Made by a program: the position numbers and the translations under genes. Shown one piece after another: positions 1 through 11,918 of a DNA stretch of 64,000 nucleotides. A model generated the notes under the pieces. The model was not told where the DNA came from. It made no database searches and worked only from the letters and a program-made list of their open reading frames with translations. The first letter of the stretch is position 1, and every line of letters begins with the position of its first letter. The DNA comes from Breviolum minutum Mf 1.05b.01 (taxonomy: Eukaryota; Sar; Dinophyceae; Suessiales; Symbiodiniaceae), in NCBI GenBank assembly GCA_000507305.1, contig DF239119.1, positions 72,696 through 136,695 of the forward strand, written 5' to 3'.

Positions 1-2550
1 CGCCNGGTGGCGTTCGTTGGTGANGTTTNTTTTTTTTTTTCTGAGCTTCAGGTTTTCAGTTGATGCTTTTGGACAGAAGTTTATCTCATGAGGCAAAATA
101 ACGAACAGAACTGTATTCACATTGTGTCATGTATATTAAAAGAAATATATATATATACATATTCATATACCTACGTCTACTTATATATATATATTAAATA
201 TAATTAATCAAGAAAAAACAATCTTTTTTTGTTCATGTGCACATGTTTGTATCCGAATGTAGAAAAAAAGGTTTTACCTACCTATTAGATGTTTGGTACA
301 ATGTTTGGGATCTTCTGATCATGTTGAGGCTCCCAACCACGATCATATAGATGATCGTCACCGATGAGAATATCACAAATGCAGGCCTGTTGCCGTGACC
401 CGTGCGTTTTTTTCAATAAGGAGTTGCTTGGTTCAGTGAAAATTGTTGCAAAACGGCACCTTTGGAAAACCAATTTAATATATGACTATTACATCATACT
501 CTTAGACATTTCACAATATCTTTGGTCCTGCTTTCGTCGTACCATGAACTTTCTATCTCAATATATCCGCTTTCTTTACTTTTCTATACTCTTCTCAACA
601 TCTATTCAACATGTATAAGTTCTTTCTTGTAGCATGTTCTATCTATTTTTGCTTGCAAAACCACCCGGTATCCATGGTACTGTATCCATTTTTGGCTTAG
701 GTTGAATCTAAAGACCAAAAAGGTGCCAATTGCCACCGGAGAAGCATCATGAGCAATATCTTCACAAAAGTCTGGAGGTTTGTTCTCCTTCGACGACCTG
801 GAGAATCAAATCCCAAAGAAGTCATGCCACAAAAATCTGGGCAAAGCCTATGGTTTCCTGTTTTTCCCAGGCTGCCAATGCATTTTGTGCCGTTGAAAAC
901 CGTTTGCCAAGGGACAAAAATTCCATGACACGACAATGATGGTGAGTGTAATAGGCGAAAAGATGATAGACAAAAGGATCAACGCAATCGCCAGAATCCT
1001 CAGTGTTTGACATCATGACAGCTGAATTGGACTCAGGATCATGATGGAAATGACTGAGTGATGGCAAAAAAATGAAGATGTTTAAAGTATGTCAAAATGA
1101 TTCAAAATGAAATAATGTATATAGTTCCTTTTGATGCTTATGAAGGCACAGTTGTGAACTTGGTGATGCTCCGACCACTTTCTGCAAAATTGTCCAAACT
1201 TCACCTACACAAATCGACTTCGGGCCCAAAAGCCAAGTTGCAGGAAGAAGATCCTTCAGGCTCTGACTCAAAGTGAAGGGAACAAACATGAAGCAACATG
1301 AAAAACCAATGGAAGTGATACCACTATGGTCAGCCAGGTCTTGCATCCAAACATCATGAATTTCAACGGTGGCTATCTTTCAAGGCTGCAACATCTCTAT
1401 TTCTGACGTTAGACTCACTCAAATCTAAGACTAACCATCACCTTCACGGCACAGAAGGGTAGTGTGGGATCGTTTGTTGAGTTGAGGGCATCACTTTGTC
1501 ATTCTGAAGGATTCATTTCCCACCCGTCTAGTGACAACCATCCCTCTCCTGAAGGGGAATGTAGAGACTCGCCTGAGTTTTGGTTGGAATTTTGATCGAA
1601 ATAAGACCAATTCCCGGGGTTTCTAAAACTGAAACATGTAATGCAAATGTCAGGTATATGATGAGCATAGACATGGTACACCAGTTACATCACCATGACT
1701 CGACGGGGTATATAAACACGCTTATATTTTCAAATCATAGATGCAACAGAGACATGTCCCTTGTTTTTCCATGGCTAATATGCTGACACTTCAAACATAT
1801 TTCTCAACTTTGCTAAGGATGCTCTCTTCGGTCATACAAAGCCTCCGATTTCTATGACTTCTCTGCAGAAACATCAAAAGCTGAGAAAATTTGATCTGCA
1901 AACCAACCCCATTTTTGTTCCCGGAAACCTGCATTGTCATGAGTGCGTTTTTGTTGCCACAGGATCGGTGAAGTTAAATCAATATACCTCAAGACCTCTC
2001 TTCCTGCCACATGAACGGCTTCCAAGGTACAGAAATGTCAGCCAACCTTGTCAAACATCGGGAACACTGAAGGCATGCTGTTGAACACTTGGGAAATGAA
2101 TTCCTTCCTCTGGAGAAATGAGAAGTATTGAGAAACCCTTGCATTCATATGATATCTACTTTGGACATGAGAAAACTTGTTGTTGCGATATAATTCTTGT
2201 TTTAATGGAATGATTTGCACATTGTATGCCATCTGCTCAAGTCATTCAAGAAGATCTACTGCATCGCACCTGGAACACTAAGACAATCAAAACATCACCC
2301 ACTGTGCACTGTAGTACTTGGACTTGTTCAAGCATGTCAATTTCACCCGCACAAACAGATTGGAGATAGTTCTCCAGCGTTTTCCACTCTAGATGATCGC
2401 TGCTCCAAAAACAAACTTTAGGATACATGGACCCCCAGTTTCAACTCAATATTCATGAGATCATCCAGGAAATCTTCCTACCGCGGATCTACTCCAACTA
2501 TGAGTTAACAGGATGATCTATCACCCTTTTTTGTTTGGAAGATCCAAGCT
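1..2550. other. No supported gene; AT-rich flank
   Basis: I see no exon that I can support here. The stretch is AT-rich, with TA-rich runs around 146-205, and it contains ambiguous bases at positions 5, 24 and 29, which suggests a low-quality contig edge. Short open frames exist on both strands, but none matches a family I know or shows paired splice signals. It may hold the 3' untranslated part of the ligase gene to its right or spacer DNA. Confidence 0.5.
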
Positions 2551-2552
2551 AC

Positions 2553-2665
2553 ACCCCTAAAAACGAACATGACAACGGGAAAAAACACCGTTTTTTTTTT
2601 CAATACGTATATACGTGAAACGGTTTGCGTTTCTTTTGTCATGTTAGTTTCTGAGGGGTGTAAAT
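2553..2665. mobile_element. Short inverted-repeat element, copy A
   Basis: The left end (TACACCCCTAAAAACGAACA, from 2553) and the right end, read on the opposite strand (TACACCCCTCAGAAACTAAC), form imperfect terminal inverted repeats of about 24 bases around a core of about 65 bases. The same TIR type occurs at 3446-3548 and 50486-50580. The element starts a few bases inside the intron that follows the exon at about 2675-2757, so it fills the 5' end of that intron. No coding capacity. A MITE or introner-type element is the best description. Confidence 0.6.
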
Positions 2666-2674
2666 TCTCATCTT

Positions 2675-5600
2675 TCAACGGGAAGGACCGGATGTAATCC
2701 AAGTCACAGCCAGGCGTAGTCACCTCATCCACATCTGGGAACTGGCGACAGGTGCCTCGGCGGAAATTTTCACTTCCAAAGGAAATAGGAAAAATAAAAA
2801 ACATCCAAATTTGGGTGTTTTCCACACGAGAAACCGAAAAAAAACAACTATAACTACAGTAACCACCTATCCAAATTTGGAAAAAAATGCTGAACAATGA
2901 ATGATTCTATCTCTATCATTTTGGAAAGTTTTTTACAGTTCGAAACAATTTTTTGGAAAGGAATGTATTGCAAAACAACCTTTGACACATCAAAATGTTG
3001 CTTCAACTCCAGCAGCTTGAGCACAACCACTCCAGCATCCTGCCTGTGGAGTAGTGCTGCAAAACTCCGTTGGCACCACCTGTCACAGGTAAAGTTGATG
3101 CTTGTTGATGGACGAAATTCTGCACCACCTGGGATGGTTAAAACCCTATAAACAATGGGATAATCGGATAATCATCATCCTTGGTGGTGCAGGATTTTGT
3201 CCATCAACAGTATGTTGATGCTTGTTGATTTTAAGACACGTCTTTCGACTCTCAACCTTCAAGGTTTGGACTTCAAGTGCCTTCGTGGGTTGCAAGGTCA
3301 TCTCCTGGTCTATCTATCATCTGTGCCACCGTGGTTTCCAAGTTGAACGGGACAAATCTTTAACATCTGCAACCCGCAACCCTTATTGGCACCAGGATTG
3401 TTTCATGATCCTTCATCATGTTAATCTAAGATAATCTAAGTATGTACACTCCCTGAAACTAACATAGCCCCGGAAAATAAGCTATCCCAAAAGGAAAGTA
3501 GTCTTCGAATCATCCATTTTCAGGTGCTATGTTAGTTTCAGGGAGGGTAAATCCACTTCAAATTCTCCAAATCTGAAGCAATTGTTCACTGGATGAAACC
3601 TGATCCTAAATCACCTTATCTGATGCCGTCCACCTCACCTGTAATCTCTTCCCCGCAGGTCCAACACCAATGCGCGTTGCAGGTCCTGGTGACTTTTTTC
3701 AGAGAATGAAACATACGGTGTTACATGCTCAAAATGATGAAAAAAAGGATGAAACATATAGAGAAACGCGTGTTCATTTCATTTTTGGAATGCAACATGT
3801 TTTGCTGAAGCACCAACTTTGATCTTGATATGCCCCTGCACATCCTATGGGTCTAGACGTGAGGAATCCAATTTTGGAGTTGCCGCGGACATGCTTCAGT
3901 CTCTCTTGAGGCCCAACTGACACACCCAAAAACAGTCCTTTCGGCACATGTCATATGATTGCAACCGCTGGTTTTCCTTAGGACGTTGATGCAACTTTAT
4001 GAAAAGTCTTGACCTTGATGTTGTACTGCAAAACTGGAGTCTGTAGTGAAAAGATATCTGCAATGCAAAGAACTCAATTGAAAGCATGCTTCTGTGGCAT
4101 AACTTATATCAAACTCACCAATGTGTCATCTGTGTGCACGGTAAGTTGTCCAAGGTGCACGGTATGCACTCCACACTTTGGACACTGCTTTGTGTCTGCC
4201 AACCTAAGCAATGGCAGGATCGTTGTGAATGAATGGTTGATCGGTTGATGCTTGCACACATAGTCCTCAAAGAGTGGCAAACACAACCGCCTAGTTCCAA
4301 TGGTTCCAATGAGCAAATCAGCTAGCTCTGGTCAAACAATCCTGTTGAACACATCTTCTATTTGTTAACCCAGCTCTCCCATCTTCTGCATCGCAACCAG
4401 GCAATCACCACGATGGATTCTGAACAAATAATTAGATGAACACATCCTTCTCAGGTTGGACTCCATGATACTCCATGACTACCTGGGGTTGCTTGTTCCC
4501 TTGTGTCCCTTCCCCTATGCTGCCAAGTGAACGCTCCGGATTGCATCTCCTTGAGCTCTCGCGAGATTTGTCGACTGTACTCATCGCAGGATCGGCCCGC
4601 GTGCGCATTGGAGTGGTAAAAACCTCCGTGACAACTGCACATTGAAGTTGCAGCTGGTGCCAGGAACGACTGGCACACCAAAAACAACAAACACATTTTG
4701 GACCTTTGCACCTCACCTAGTTTTTGGCAATCTATAGAAATGCATAATATGAAGCCACTTACATAAATTGTTTTTCTGGCTCCCGAGGTGAACAAAAAAT
4801 GTGACGGCTAGTCTGATATGATTGTTTCTTTAACCTGGAAAGCCAGCAATGACGTTGGAATAATCCAAGATCAGCAACGCTTCAAACTTCCTTTAAACAT
4901 CAGACACCAACGGCCTGAAGGATTTTTTTTTCTTCTCCGTGTGCAGCCCAGCAACAAAAAACTGAACTGCATGATGGACAAATCATCTCTGGATTGATCC
5001 TCAAACACTTTGAACACCAAGGATGCAAAAGGAGACGACTATAGACATCACCAACGCCACTAATGTTCAAGACAAAAGGACTTAAAACACCAGCATTCCC
5101 AAGTGTCTTGAGTAATGTTTCTAGTTTCAACCATTTTTTCCTTGCGAACTCATCCTATCATCCACTGAAATGACTCCTTTAATCCATCAAGTATCTCTCC
5201 ACCAACCGTCTGAGGACGGCTGAGATGTCCACAGCTAGGGCATTCTCGAAAAGTATCATCCTCACCTTGGTGCTTACGCTTGGTGATTTTCTGCCTTTCT
5301 GATTTGTTATGATGAAGACATTTTATGAGATTCTAATAGATTCAACTTGATTCAACCACCAACATCAACCACCAACACCAGTGACTGATTGTTTTCATAG
5401 AAAAAATGTCATAAAACACAGGGCCAATGAACATCCTATGAATATTAAAAACTGTGACAAAATCTTGCTTCGTCTCAGCCCTGACAAGCGACGCATCATA
5501 ATAAAGCGCTTGTATTTCCTCAGCCGAGGCAATCCGGTGAACTCTCTTTGTCTTTAAGGGACAGTTGCTTTGATCATGGGACAAATCAAATAGAGTCAAA

Positions 5601-6094
5601 TAGGAATCTCAGAATCACCAAATATTTGGTTGGTATGAAATCTGAAATTTTGAACAATTTACCTAGAAGCCTAGAAGCCGAGGTTAAAATTTGAATCATT
5701 TCAGAAGCTCCACACAACATCAAACGCCATTGGACATGGCACTGAAAAATCAACCCTTATCTGAAAACAATTGCGAGATTCATGGAATTTCTGGTGTGTG
5801 TCAAAACCACTGTGATCCGGACTGAAAAATCTTACAAAAATCATCAATGGTCTGCTCACCTATTCATGCTGTCGCAAATCAGCAAAAATCAGCTATCAGC
5901 AGAAAATCCTCAATCAAAAGTGGGTTCATATTATCAAAATTCCTACACTTGAAAACAAAACCTGGCAACCTGACCACCTGACCACCTGACCAATCGTCAT
6001 CGGCCAAGTTGCGCAAAGGTTTCCTCATCGGTCAAACTTTGGATCTCCTCATCTGTGGCACGGGCAAGGCACTCCACGTTTCCGCGTCGGCGAC
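2675..6094 (-). CDS. Probable RBR-type E3 ubiquitin ligase, partial
   Basis: This spliced gene is recognised from several exons. Exon 6094-6005 reads GNVECLARATDEEIQSLTDE, which resembles the end of RING1 and the start of the IBR linker in RBR ligases. Exon 5265-5203 gives ECPSCGHLSRP, exon 4988 to about 4930 gives EMICPSCSSVFCCW, and exon about 4625-4530 gives NAHAGRSCDEYSRQI, the usual Cys/His spacing and the HxGxxCxEY end of an IBR or RING2. A further exon at about 2757-2675 contains CRQFPDVDEVTTPGCDLDYI. An exon-like block at 5560-5475 (IASAEEIQALYYDASL) may also belong. RBR ligases take ubiquitin from an E2 onto a RING2 cysteine and pass it to a substrate. I could not find RING1, and several joins are unresolved; one Cys-rich exon seems to have Tyr or Ser where a ligand Cys is expected. 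Family call moderate, boundaries weak. Confidence 0.45.
3095..3231. repeat. Inverted repeat in RBR gene intron
   Basis: The segment 3095-3131 (GTTGATGCTTGTTGATGGAC...) recurs as its reverse complement at about 3185-3220, with a loop of about 54 bases. The right arm is followed by another direct copy of GTTGATGCTTGTTGAT. A transcript could form a stem of about 35 pairs with a few mismatches. It lies in the intron between the 4.6 kb and 2.7 kb exons. No coding capacity is apparent. Confidence 0.5.
3446..3548. mobile_element. Short inverted-repeat element, copy B
   Basis: The left TIR is ACTCCCTGAAACTAACATAG (from about 3448) and the right TIR is CTATGTTAGTTTCAGGGAGG (from 3527). The 18-base core of the TIR is a perfect inverted match. 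The interior is about 60 bases and non-coding. The TIRs match those of the elements at 2553-2665 and 50486-50580, so these are copies of one small family. Confidence 0.65.
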
Positions 6095-8071
6095 CTGAAG
6101 TTTGGTTTGCCCCCTCCAGTGAGTGAAGTATGATGAAATCTTCATCATCCAATGGAAATATAAATACTAATGTAGCAGTTCATCATTGGATTCACCAGCC
6201 ACAAAAAGGCAAAGAAGTACCAGAGCTCGGGTTGCACGTTGCACTCCCAATGAATTACATTAAAATCATTGTTCTCGAGCATTTTGACATCCACATGGAT
6301 GACCTCGCACTTTCTGCCGCGTTGCTGCCTCTAGAGTAACTGTCCGAGTAAGTCTCCACCAGTCAAAGTGTCAAGAATGCACCGGTTATGGCAATGGTCT
6401 CAACAAGCACGCATGAACCTAACAGCCTAATACTTCCGAAAGTGGATGGATGTCTTTGTTGCACATACTGCCACGTAGGCAAACATGAACTACCTGGAGT
6501 TTAATGATGTTTTACAAAGTGCAGTGAACCAACATTTGGGGTTTATGCCCATCACTTTCACTACTGTAACTCTGTTCATAAATCATTCTGTGTGCGCGCG
6601 CCACTGTTCGGATCGTCTTCAAGGGTAATTTACATCTTCAGGTTCTGTACGCCGACAATTTTGAGGTAACAAGTGCATCTCTCACTTAAATCTGGCGCTA
6701 GAAACCGCGAAACTGCGGCGGAAAACTGGATCTCCAAAGGTCGTTGTGTTGCTTATCAGCTCTCGCAAATTGAAACATGCATGCTTCATGATGCATGCTT
6801 CCAATGATCATTCTTGTCTCAAAGAGAAGAGTTCATGGCTTTCAGTTACCTTTTTTTTCATGTCAGAAGATTGTTTCATTCTATTTCACTTCATTGGCGT
6901 TCAGGAAGAATTGTTTCAACGTTCAACAACTGCGACACTTCAACGACCTGGAGCTACATTTGAATTTACGGGGATGTTTATTGCCAAGCCTCCAACGAAG
7001 AAGTGAACATGCGACCATGTGCCATTTTCCGAAAAATCTCTTGGACCCCAGAACTACCAACAAGAAAACAACATGATTTCAGATGGTTTTTACCCCATCC
7101 CAACATGGAAAACCAACCAATCAGCCATTCAGCCATTAACACATGGCACATGGTCAACTCTGAGATAGGAGTTGGCCAGTTGGCCTGGATTTTAGGCCAG
7201 GCCACAAAAATATCTTGAAAGAAGAATCACTTAATGCAACTAGATGGATCATACATCAAAATTGTATCTGATGTATCAGTGAATGTTGTTGCTTGATGCA
7301 CCTACTGAATTGTTCGCTTTACATTGCTGATTTACTGACATATGTGCCTTTCATTGATTCGGAACACTCAAAACACTGTCAGCTTTAAGAGCCGCTTCCC
7401 TTAAGACACAAGCCGCGCGTAAAGAAAACAATATCAACAACAATATCAACTTCCAACTTCTACAGCATCTGAATCTAAACTCCACTTCACGATGAACTTG
7501 ATTTTCACACACATCAGAAAACACATACTTATTTCTATTTCTATGATACACAAACGTTCGTATATAGTAAGTTGTCTAACTAAACTTCCATTGATAATCA
7601 TGGCCTGGCCTGACCTGGAAAACGACAAACGGCCGGGCCGGTCCAACCCGGCGTCCAACATAAAAATTGTGGCATGTTCTTCTCTTTCCTATCCAGTTGG
7701 AAAACACCAAGCCCATAGCAACTTGAGCCAACAAACATCTGGAAATTCGCATGGAAATTCTGGTTGCATAGAAATTCATAGGGGTTCCCATAAAACTGGA
7801 CCTGGACTGAATTTGTTGTATGATTTTATAACGGACTTGCTTTCATGCGCCACAATGGGCCTAGAGCTTTGCTCGTGGCATCTTTGGATCACTGGGCGGA
7901 AAGCTGTGCTCCTGGTGACCACTCAGTGCTCAAAGTGGATGGTTGATCCAATGAATCAAGAAAAGCTACAGTACATCAGTACATGATATTTAAACTAAAC
8001 TATTTTGAACAAATGTCATGTTGAGTTCATCACCTCTCATTCAAATTTCTCGTTTTGATTCACCAAACAAG
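6095..8071. other. Spacer between Lon end and RBR exons
   Basis: I found no exon here that I can assign. The stretch should hold the 5' part of the RBR gene (RING1 and start), but no clear Cys-rich segment was seen. A block at 7420-7370 on the minus strand (ACVLREAALKADSV) is exon-like but unassigned. On the minus strand, 7731-7722 reads TTGGCTCAAG, identical to the last 10 bases of the dinoflagellate spliced leader, and could mark the 5' region of the next minus-strand gene; a 10-base match may also be chance. Confidence 0.35.
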
Positions 8072-11000
8072 CTAGTCCAAGCGACGGGGATGAAATGGAT
8101 CAATTGTCAGGTCCTCCTGCGGTTCTGAAAAGGCCCAAGACAAGGCTTGATCGATGTGTTTTACCTCAGTTCGTTCGAAGGTGAATCAATCCCGACTTAA
8201 CGAAGATCGCTTTTGTTTGTTAGCAGTGGCAATGCGACTGGAAATGTGTTTGTTCATTTTATTCCGTTATTCCATATCATTTATTCACGACCAATTGACC
8301 CATCTCCATGACACCATGAATCTCAATGTAACAATCTCCATGTGATGCAATCCTTGTCATTTGTGGGGAGCACATCTTCCAAACCAAGCTGCAAATTTCA
8401 CATCCACATCTGCTAAAGCAGCCTCCGGAATCTCATCCAAGACATGCCTTGAACAAGTCGAGGAAAAATCGACATGTTTTCTTGGGTCAACAGCATGGCC
8501 TCGTTGATTCGTTTCAAGGTCTATAACTACTCCGAATTTCATGCTGCCACTTGAAATGGAGTTTTATGGTCTATGATTCTGCGTTGTAGTTCACTTGGAT
8601 ATTATACATTAAACGATATGATTTTGGAATATGTTTGAATCATCTTGATTACATCTGATTTTTTTCTACGTATTTTGTATTATCCAACTATGTATTTAAA
8701 ATCTAGATCTGGACGAAGGCTCGTGCCGAGGTGCCGTTGGTTGCCAAAGGGCACCAAGACATGGCGGATCCCAGCTCGATGTGCTGCAAGGACCTGTGGT
8801 TGGAAGCTCACATGGAACTCACTGATGAAGTCGCCATGACTTTTTTTCTATCACGTATTCCTTAAATTCTTGTGGCAAGGATTCAATATTCTAAGAACCC
8901 ACAATTTGGGTCGACATGCCCATAGCGAGGCTTGGACTGAAATCGCACACCATGTGGAGATACAGTACGTATACCGGATGTTCCAACCAAAGAACACGGT
9001 TGCCACAAGCGTTTTGGATGAATCCAGTTCTACGGGGTAGCACTAAGCGTACCTTCCCTCATCCTTCTCAACCTGAGGTCCTTTTAGTAACAGCAATACA
9101 GTCAATGGAAGAAATTCGGCTGACCAGTTGTGTAAGTGATGACGGAATATTTTCACATAATATATATCTACCTACCATATTCCACTGGTTTGTTGGATTT
9201 CTTCCATCAAAAGTAACACCCATCCACCCCAGTGACATCTTCCCCCAGAGGCACCTTATCCCGGATGCCACCGACCGGTAAGATGTGTCCTCGCAAGGTG
9301 ATCTCGCCCGTCACCGCCGTGTCGCTGCGTACAGGGCGGTCCTGTCAGGCTTCAGGGTATGGTGAGGTGCCATGGGGAAATAGCGTGGAGAATTTAGTGT
9401 AACAAGTGACTTACATACAAATTGTGGCTCCTTGAGCTGTTGCCTTGGTGATGGAATACGAACACAGTTTTTTTGGAAACATGGTGTCTAGATTGGAAGT
9501 CTCACGTCTGGATGTGAGCGATGTCAACAATTCATGAGTCGCCCTGAATTTTACACCGAATTATCAACATGTTTTCTATCTACAGTATGACATGCCACCA
9601 AAATCTATGTCAACCGCCGAGTATGAAACTGAAACTAATTGACGTCTTTTTTTGGGGAGGAAGGTTGGGCCGTATCATTTTTACCATTCTGTGGAAGACT
9701 TCACCTTTGAGGTCCCAGATGTTTTTGCCAGAAATCTCCAGCAACTTCTTCGGGCGATGACTTCCAGCTCTGGTTATGCACAATCACAACTTGTGATGCA
9801 ACTGAAATTTGTTGTTTTTTTGGGGGTAACCGTATTATCTTCTTACAGCGTTCGGTGCATGCTCTTAACAATTTTCCACCCCTCCTTACTTGCTGAATTG
9901 ATCATGGAAAAATCTGATCGTGGTTCATATTGTAAATTGTAGTGTGTAATTATGATTAATCATATACGTACTAACAATCATCACAATCATCAAATTCAGG
10001 TTGGACTTTTGGGCCACAATCTTCCCATCTTCTTATCGACTGAGACCATCGTTCCCCTCCCCTCCAGCAGCAAGGATGCTAAGGCCAATGTGGTTGCGAC
10101 TCCAGCTGAAGGTCCATCCTTTGGAATGGCACCTTGAATCCAAGCGAAAACCGTTGGATCAAACATCCCAAACTCAACAATTCCAGAGGAAAACAAACAT
10201 CTATTTGCAAACATTCTACAAACAATTGCAAAAAATCACAAAAAAAATCAAACATCATTGGCTGCCAACATTTTGAGATTGATAAGATTCTTATGTTCTG
10301 CTGCGTTTTGACACATCAAACTTGACATGGTTATCGTCAATCATCCCCCAGACCTGCTGGAAAATGTACGTGGATGTCGTCTCCACCAAAAGGGTCTTGC
10401 ATCTTATGCTCATTCCTGGCAAATTGAGATAAGATGTCATCCGAGCCGCTTAGCCTCAGATGGCGGATGGTGATGGATCTCATCCACCAAGATGCTTCAA
10501 GAAACGGGGAATCTTTGGAGATTAAATATGCTATCTAGATTTGGTGGAGATCATTGGTAATACCAAGTTTGAACACAAAACAAGTTATTCTTATGACTGC
10601 TCAAACTTGAGATTGATAGATTTCAACACTTACGCCACAAATTTGGAGGTGAAATGATGCCATTGGGAAATTGGGAGACGGATTCCATGCTGGCTGGTAT
10701 TTAATTAATCTACAATCAGAGATGCTTTTAGTAAGAAATCCATAAAAGACCCGCCCCGAAACGTGCCTCATCGGCGTTAGTGGCGCATCCACGGCACGAG
10801 GCCGCTCGTTGCCCCAGGCCGCGTAGTAAATGCGGCTGCGGAGGAGGGACCTTAATGTGACAGCCGTAGATCGGAGATGGAACAATCAGCCTTCAGTTCC
10901 ACAGAATCTTCACGAGAAAAGTCCTGAGAAAACAATCGATTCGAAATAAGTTGAATGAGTTGGTGGCTTTACCATGATTTACCGACACAAACTACGGCTC

Positions 11001-11918
11001 AACAAATGCTGGGATCTCCCAACATGGCAGTGCGCACGCTCTCCAGCATCACTTCACCTAATTGACCTGTCACAGTCAATTTCCCACAGCCTTTGCTGCG
11101 TGAGGCCTCCACAAACAGCAGCTGACCTAGCACAAAGTGCTTCAATCTACTTCAATGATCTCCAAGGTGCATGGTCACTTTCCCAAATGCTCCATGTATG
11201 GAATGTTTACCACAAATTCAAGCCAATTGTAGGTAAATATTCCATACATGGAGCATATGGGTCTGGTGTCAAGGAATTTGAAGACAATTTCTGAAAACTA
11301 CAAAAAACATTAAACACAAACATATAATATACCTTCTTTTTGTGTGTAGATCACCTTGGTTTTGTCTCAGAATTTCTGGAAATCAGCGCCTCCAGTGGCA
11401 GAGACACCAAGACCCATAGCAACGCCCACCGTCAAACGTTCTGAGACATCAGGTTCAAAGACTTCCGCGCCCAGAATGCTAGGCAAATGTGGGACATCCA
11501 CAATGAGCCTTGCGAAATGGTGAGTGAATTGATGCGTGGTGGTGATGATGATCGGATCAAGTTGTAGTTTGAAGAAGGCAACATCAGACCATGAAATGTC
11601 ACATATGCCATCATTACGACTTCCTCATGTGGAAGGAAGTGGCATCACCCTGTATAGAGATCCCTCAATTTGGCAATGGCTATGCAGGGTATCTTAAGTC
11701 GGTTGTATGCTCCATTCCATTCATTCCCAGAAACCTCACTTGTTTTTAGGACCGGTTTGACGTCAGCATCGCCCCAAACTACACTTTTTGTTTTCATGGT
11801 TCCTCACTGGGCCTATCTGCAGGTCGAGTGGCTGTCCATCCTTCAGCGGCACACCCTCCCCTTGGCGGCTCTTAACGCCCTCGCCGCCCGTCAATCGCAA
11901 GGCCGCCCAGCGACACAC
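8072..11918 (-). CDS. Lon exons: Ser/Lys protease domain
   Basis: Exons in order: 11918-11818 ([14 protein letters not shown]), 11508-11390 ([18 protein letters not shown]), 11126-11024 ([20 protein letters not shown]), 10850-10767 ([13 protein letters not shown]), 10494-10442 ([10 protein letters not shown]), 10132-10041 ([20 protein letters not shown]), 9341-9255 ([20 protein letters not shown]), 8793-8735 ([19 protein letters not shown]), 8447-8393 ([15 protein letters not shown]) and 8164-8072 ([19 protein letters not shown]). The catalytic Ser is in the 10132-10041 exon and the Lys is the last codon of 9341-9255. The 10494-10442 exon is the least certain: a GA donor is needed to keep phase and adds about five residues before GAIPKDG. 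The stop at 8072 is the first in frame. Confidence 0.9.

Noticed and set aside
682..700. Spliced-leader-like GTATCCATTTTTGGCTTAG on the plus strand
   Set aside because: Several mismatches to the leader, wrong strand for the array and no gene beside it.
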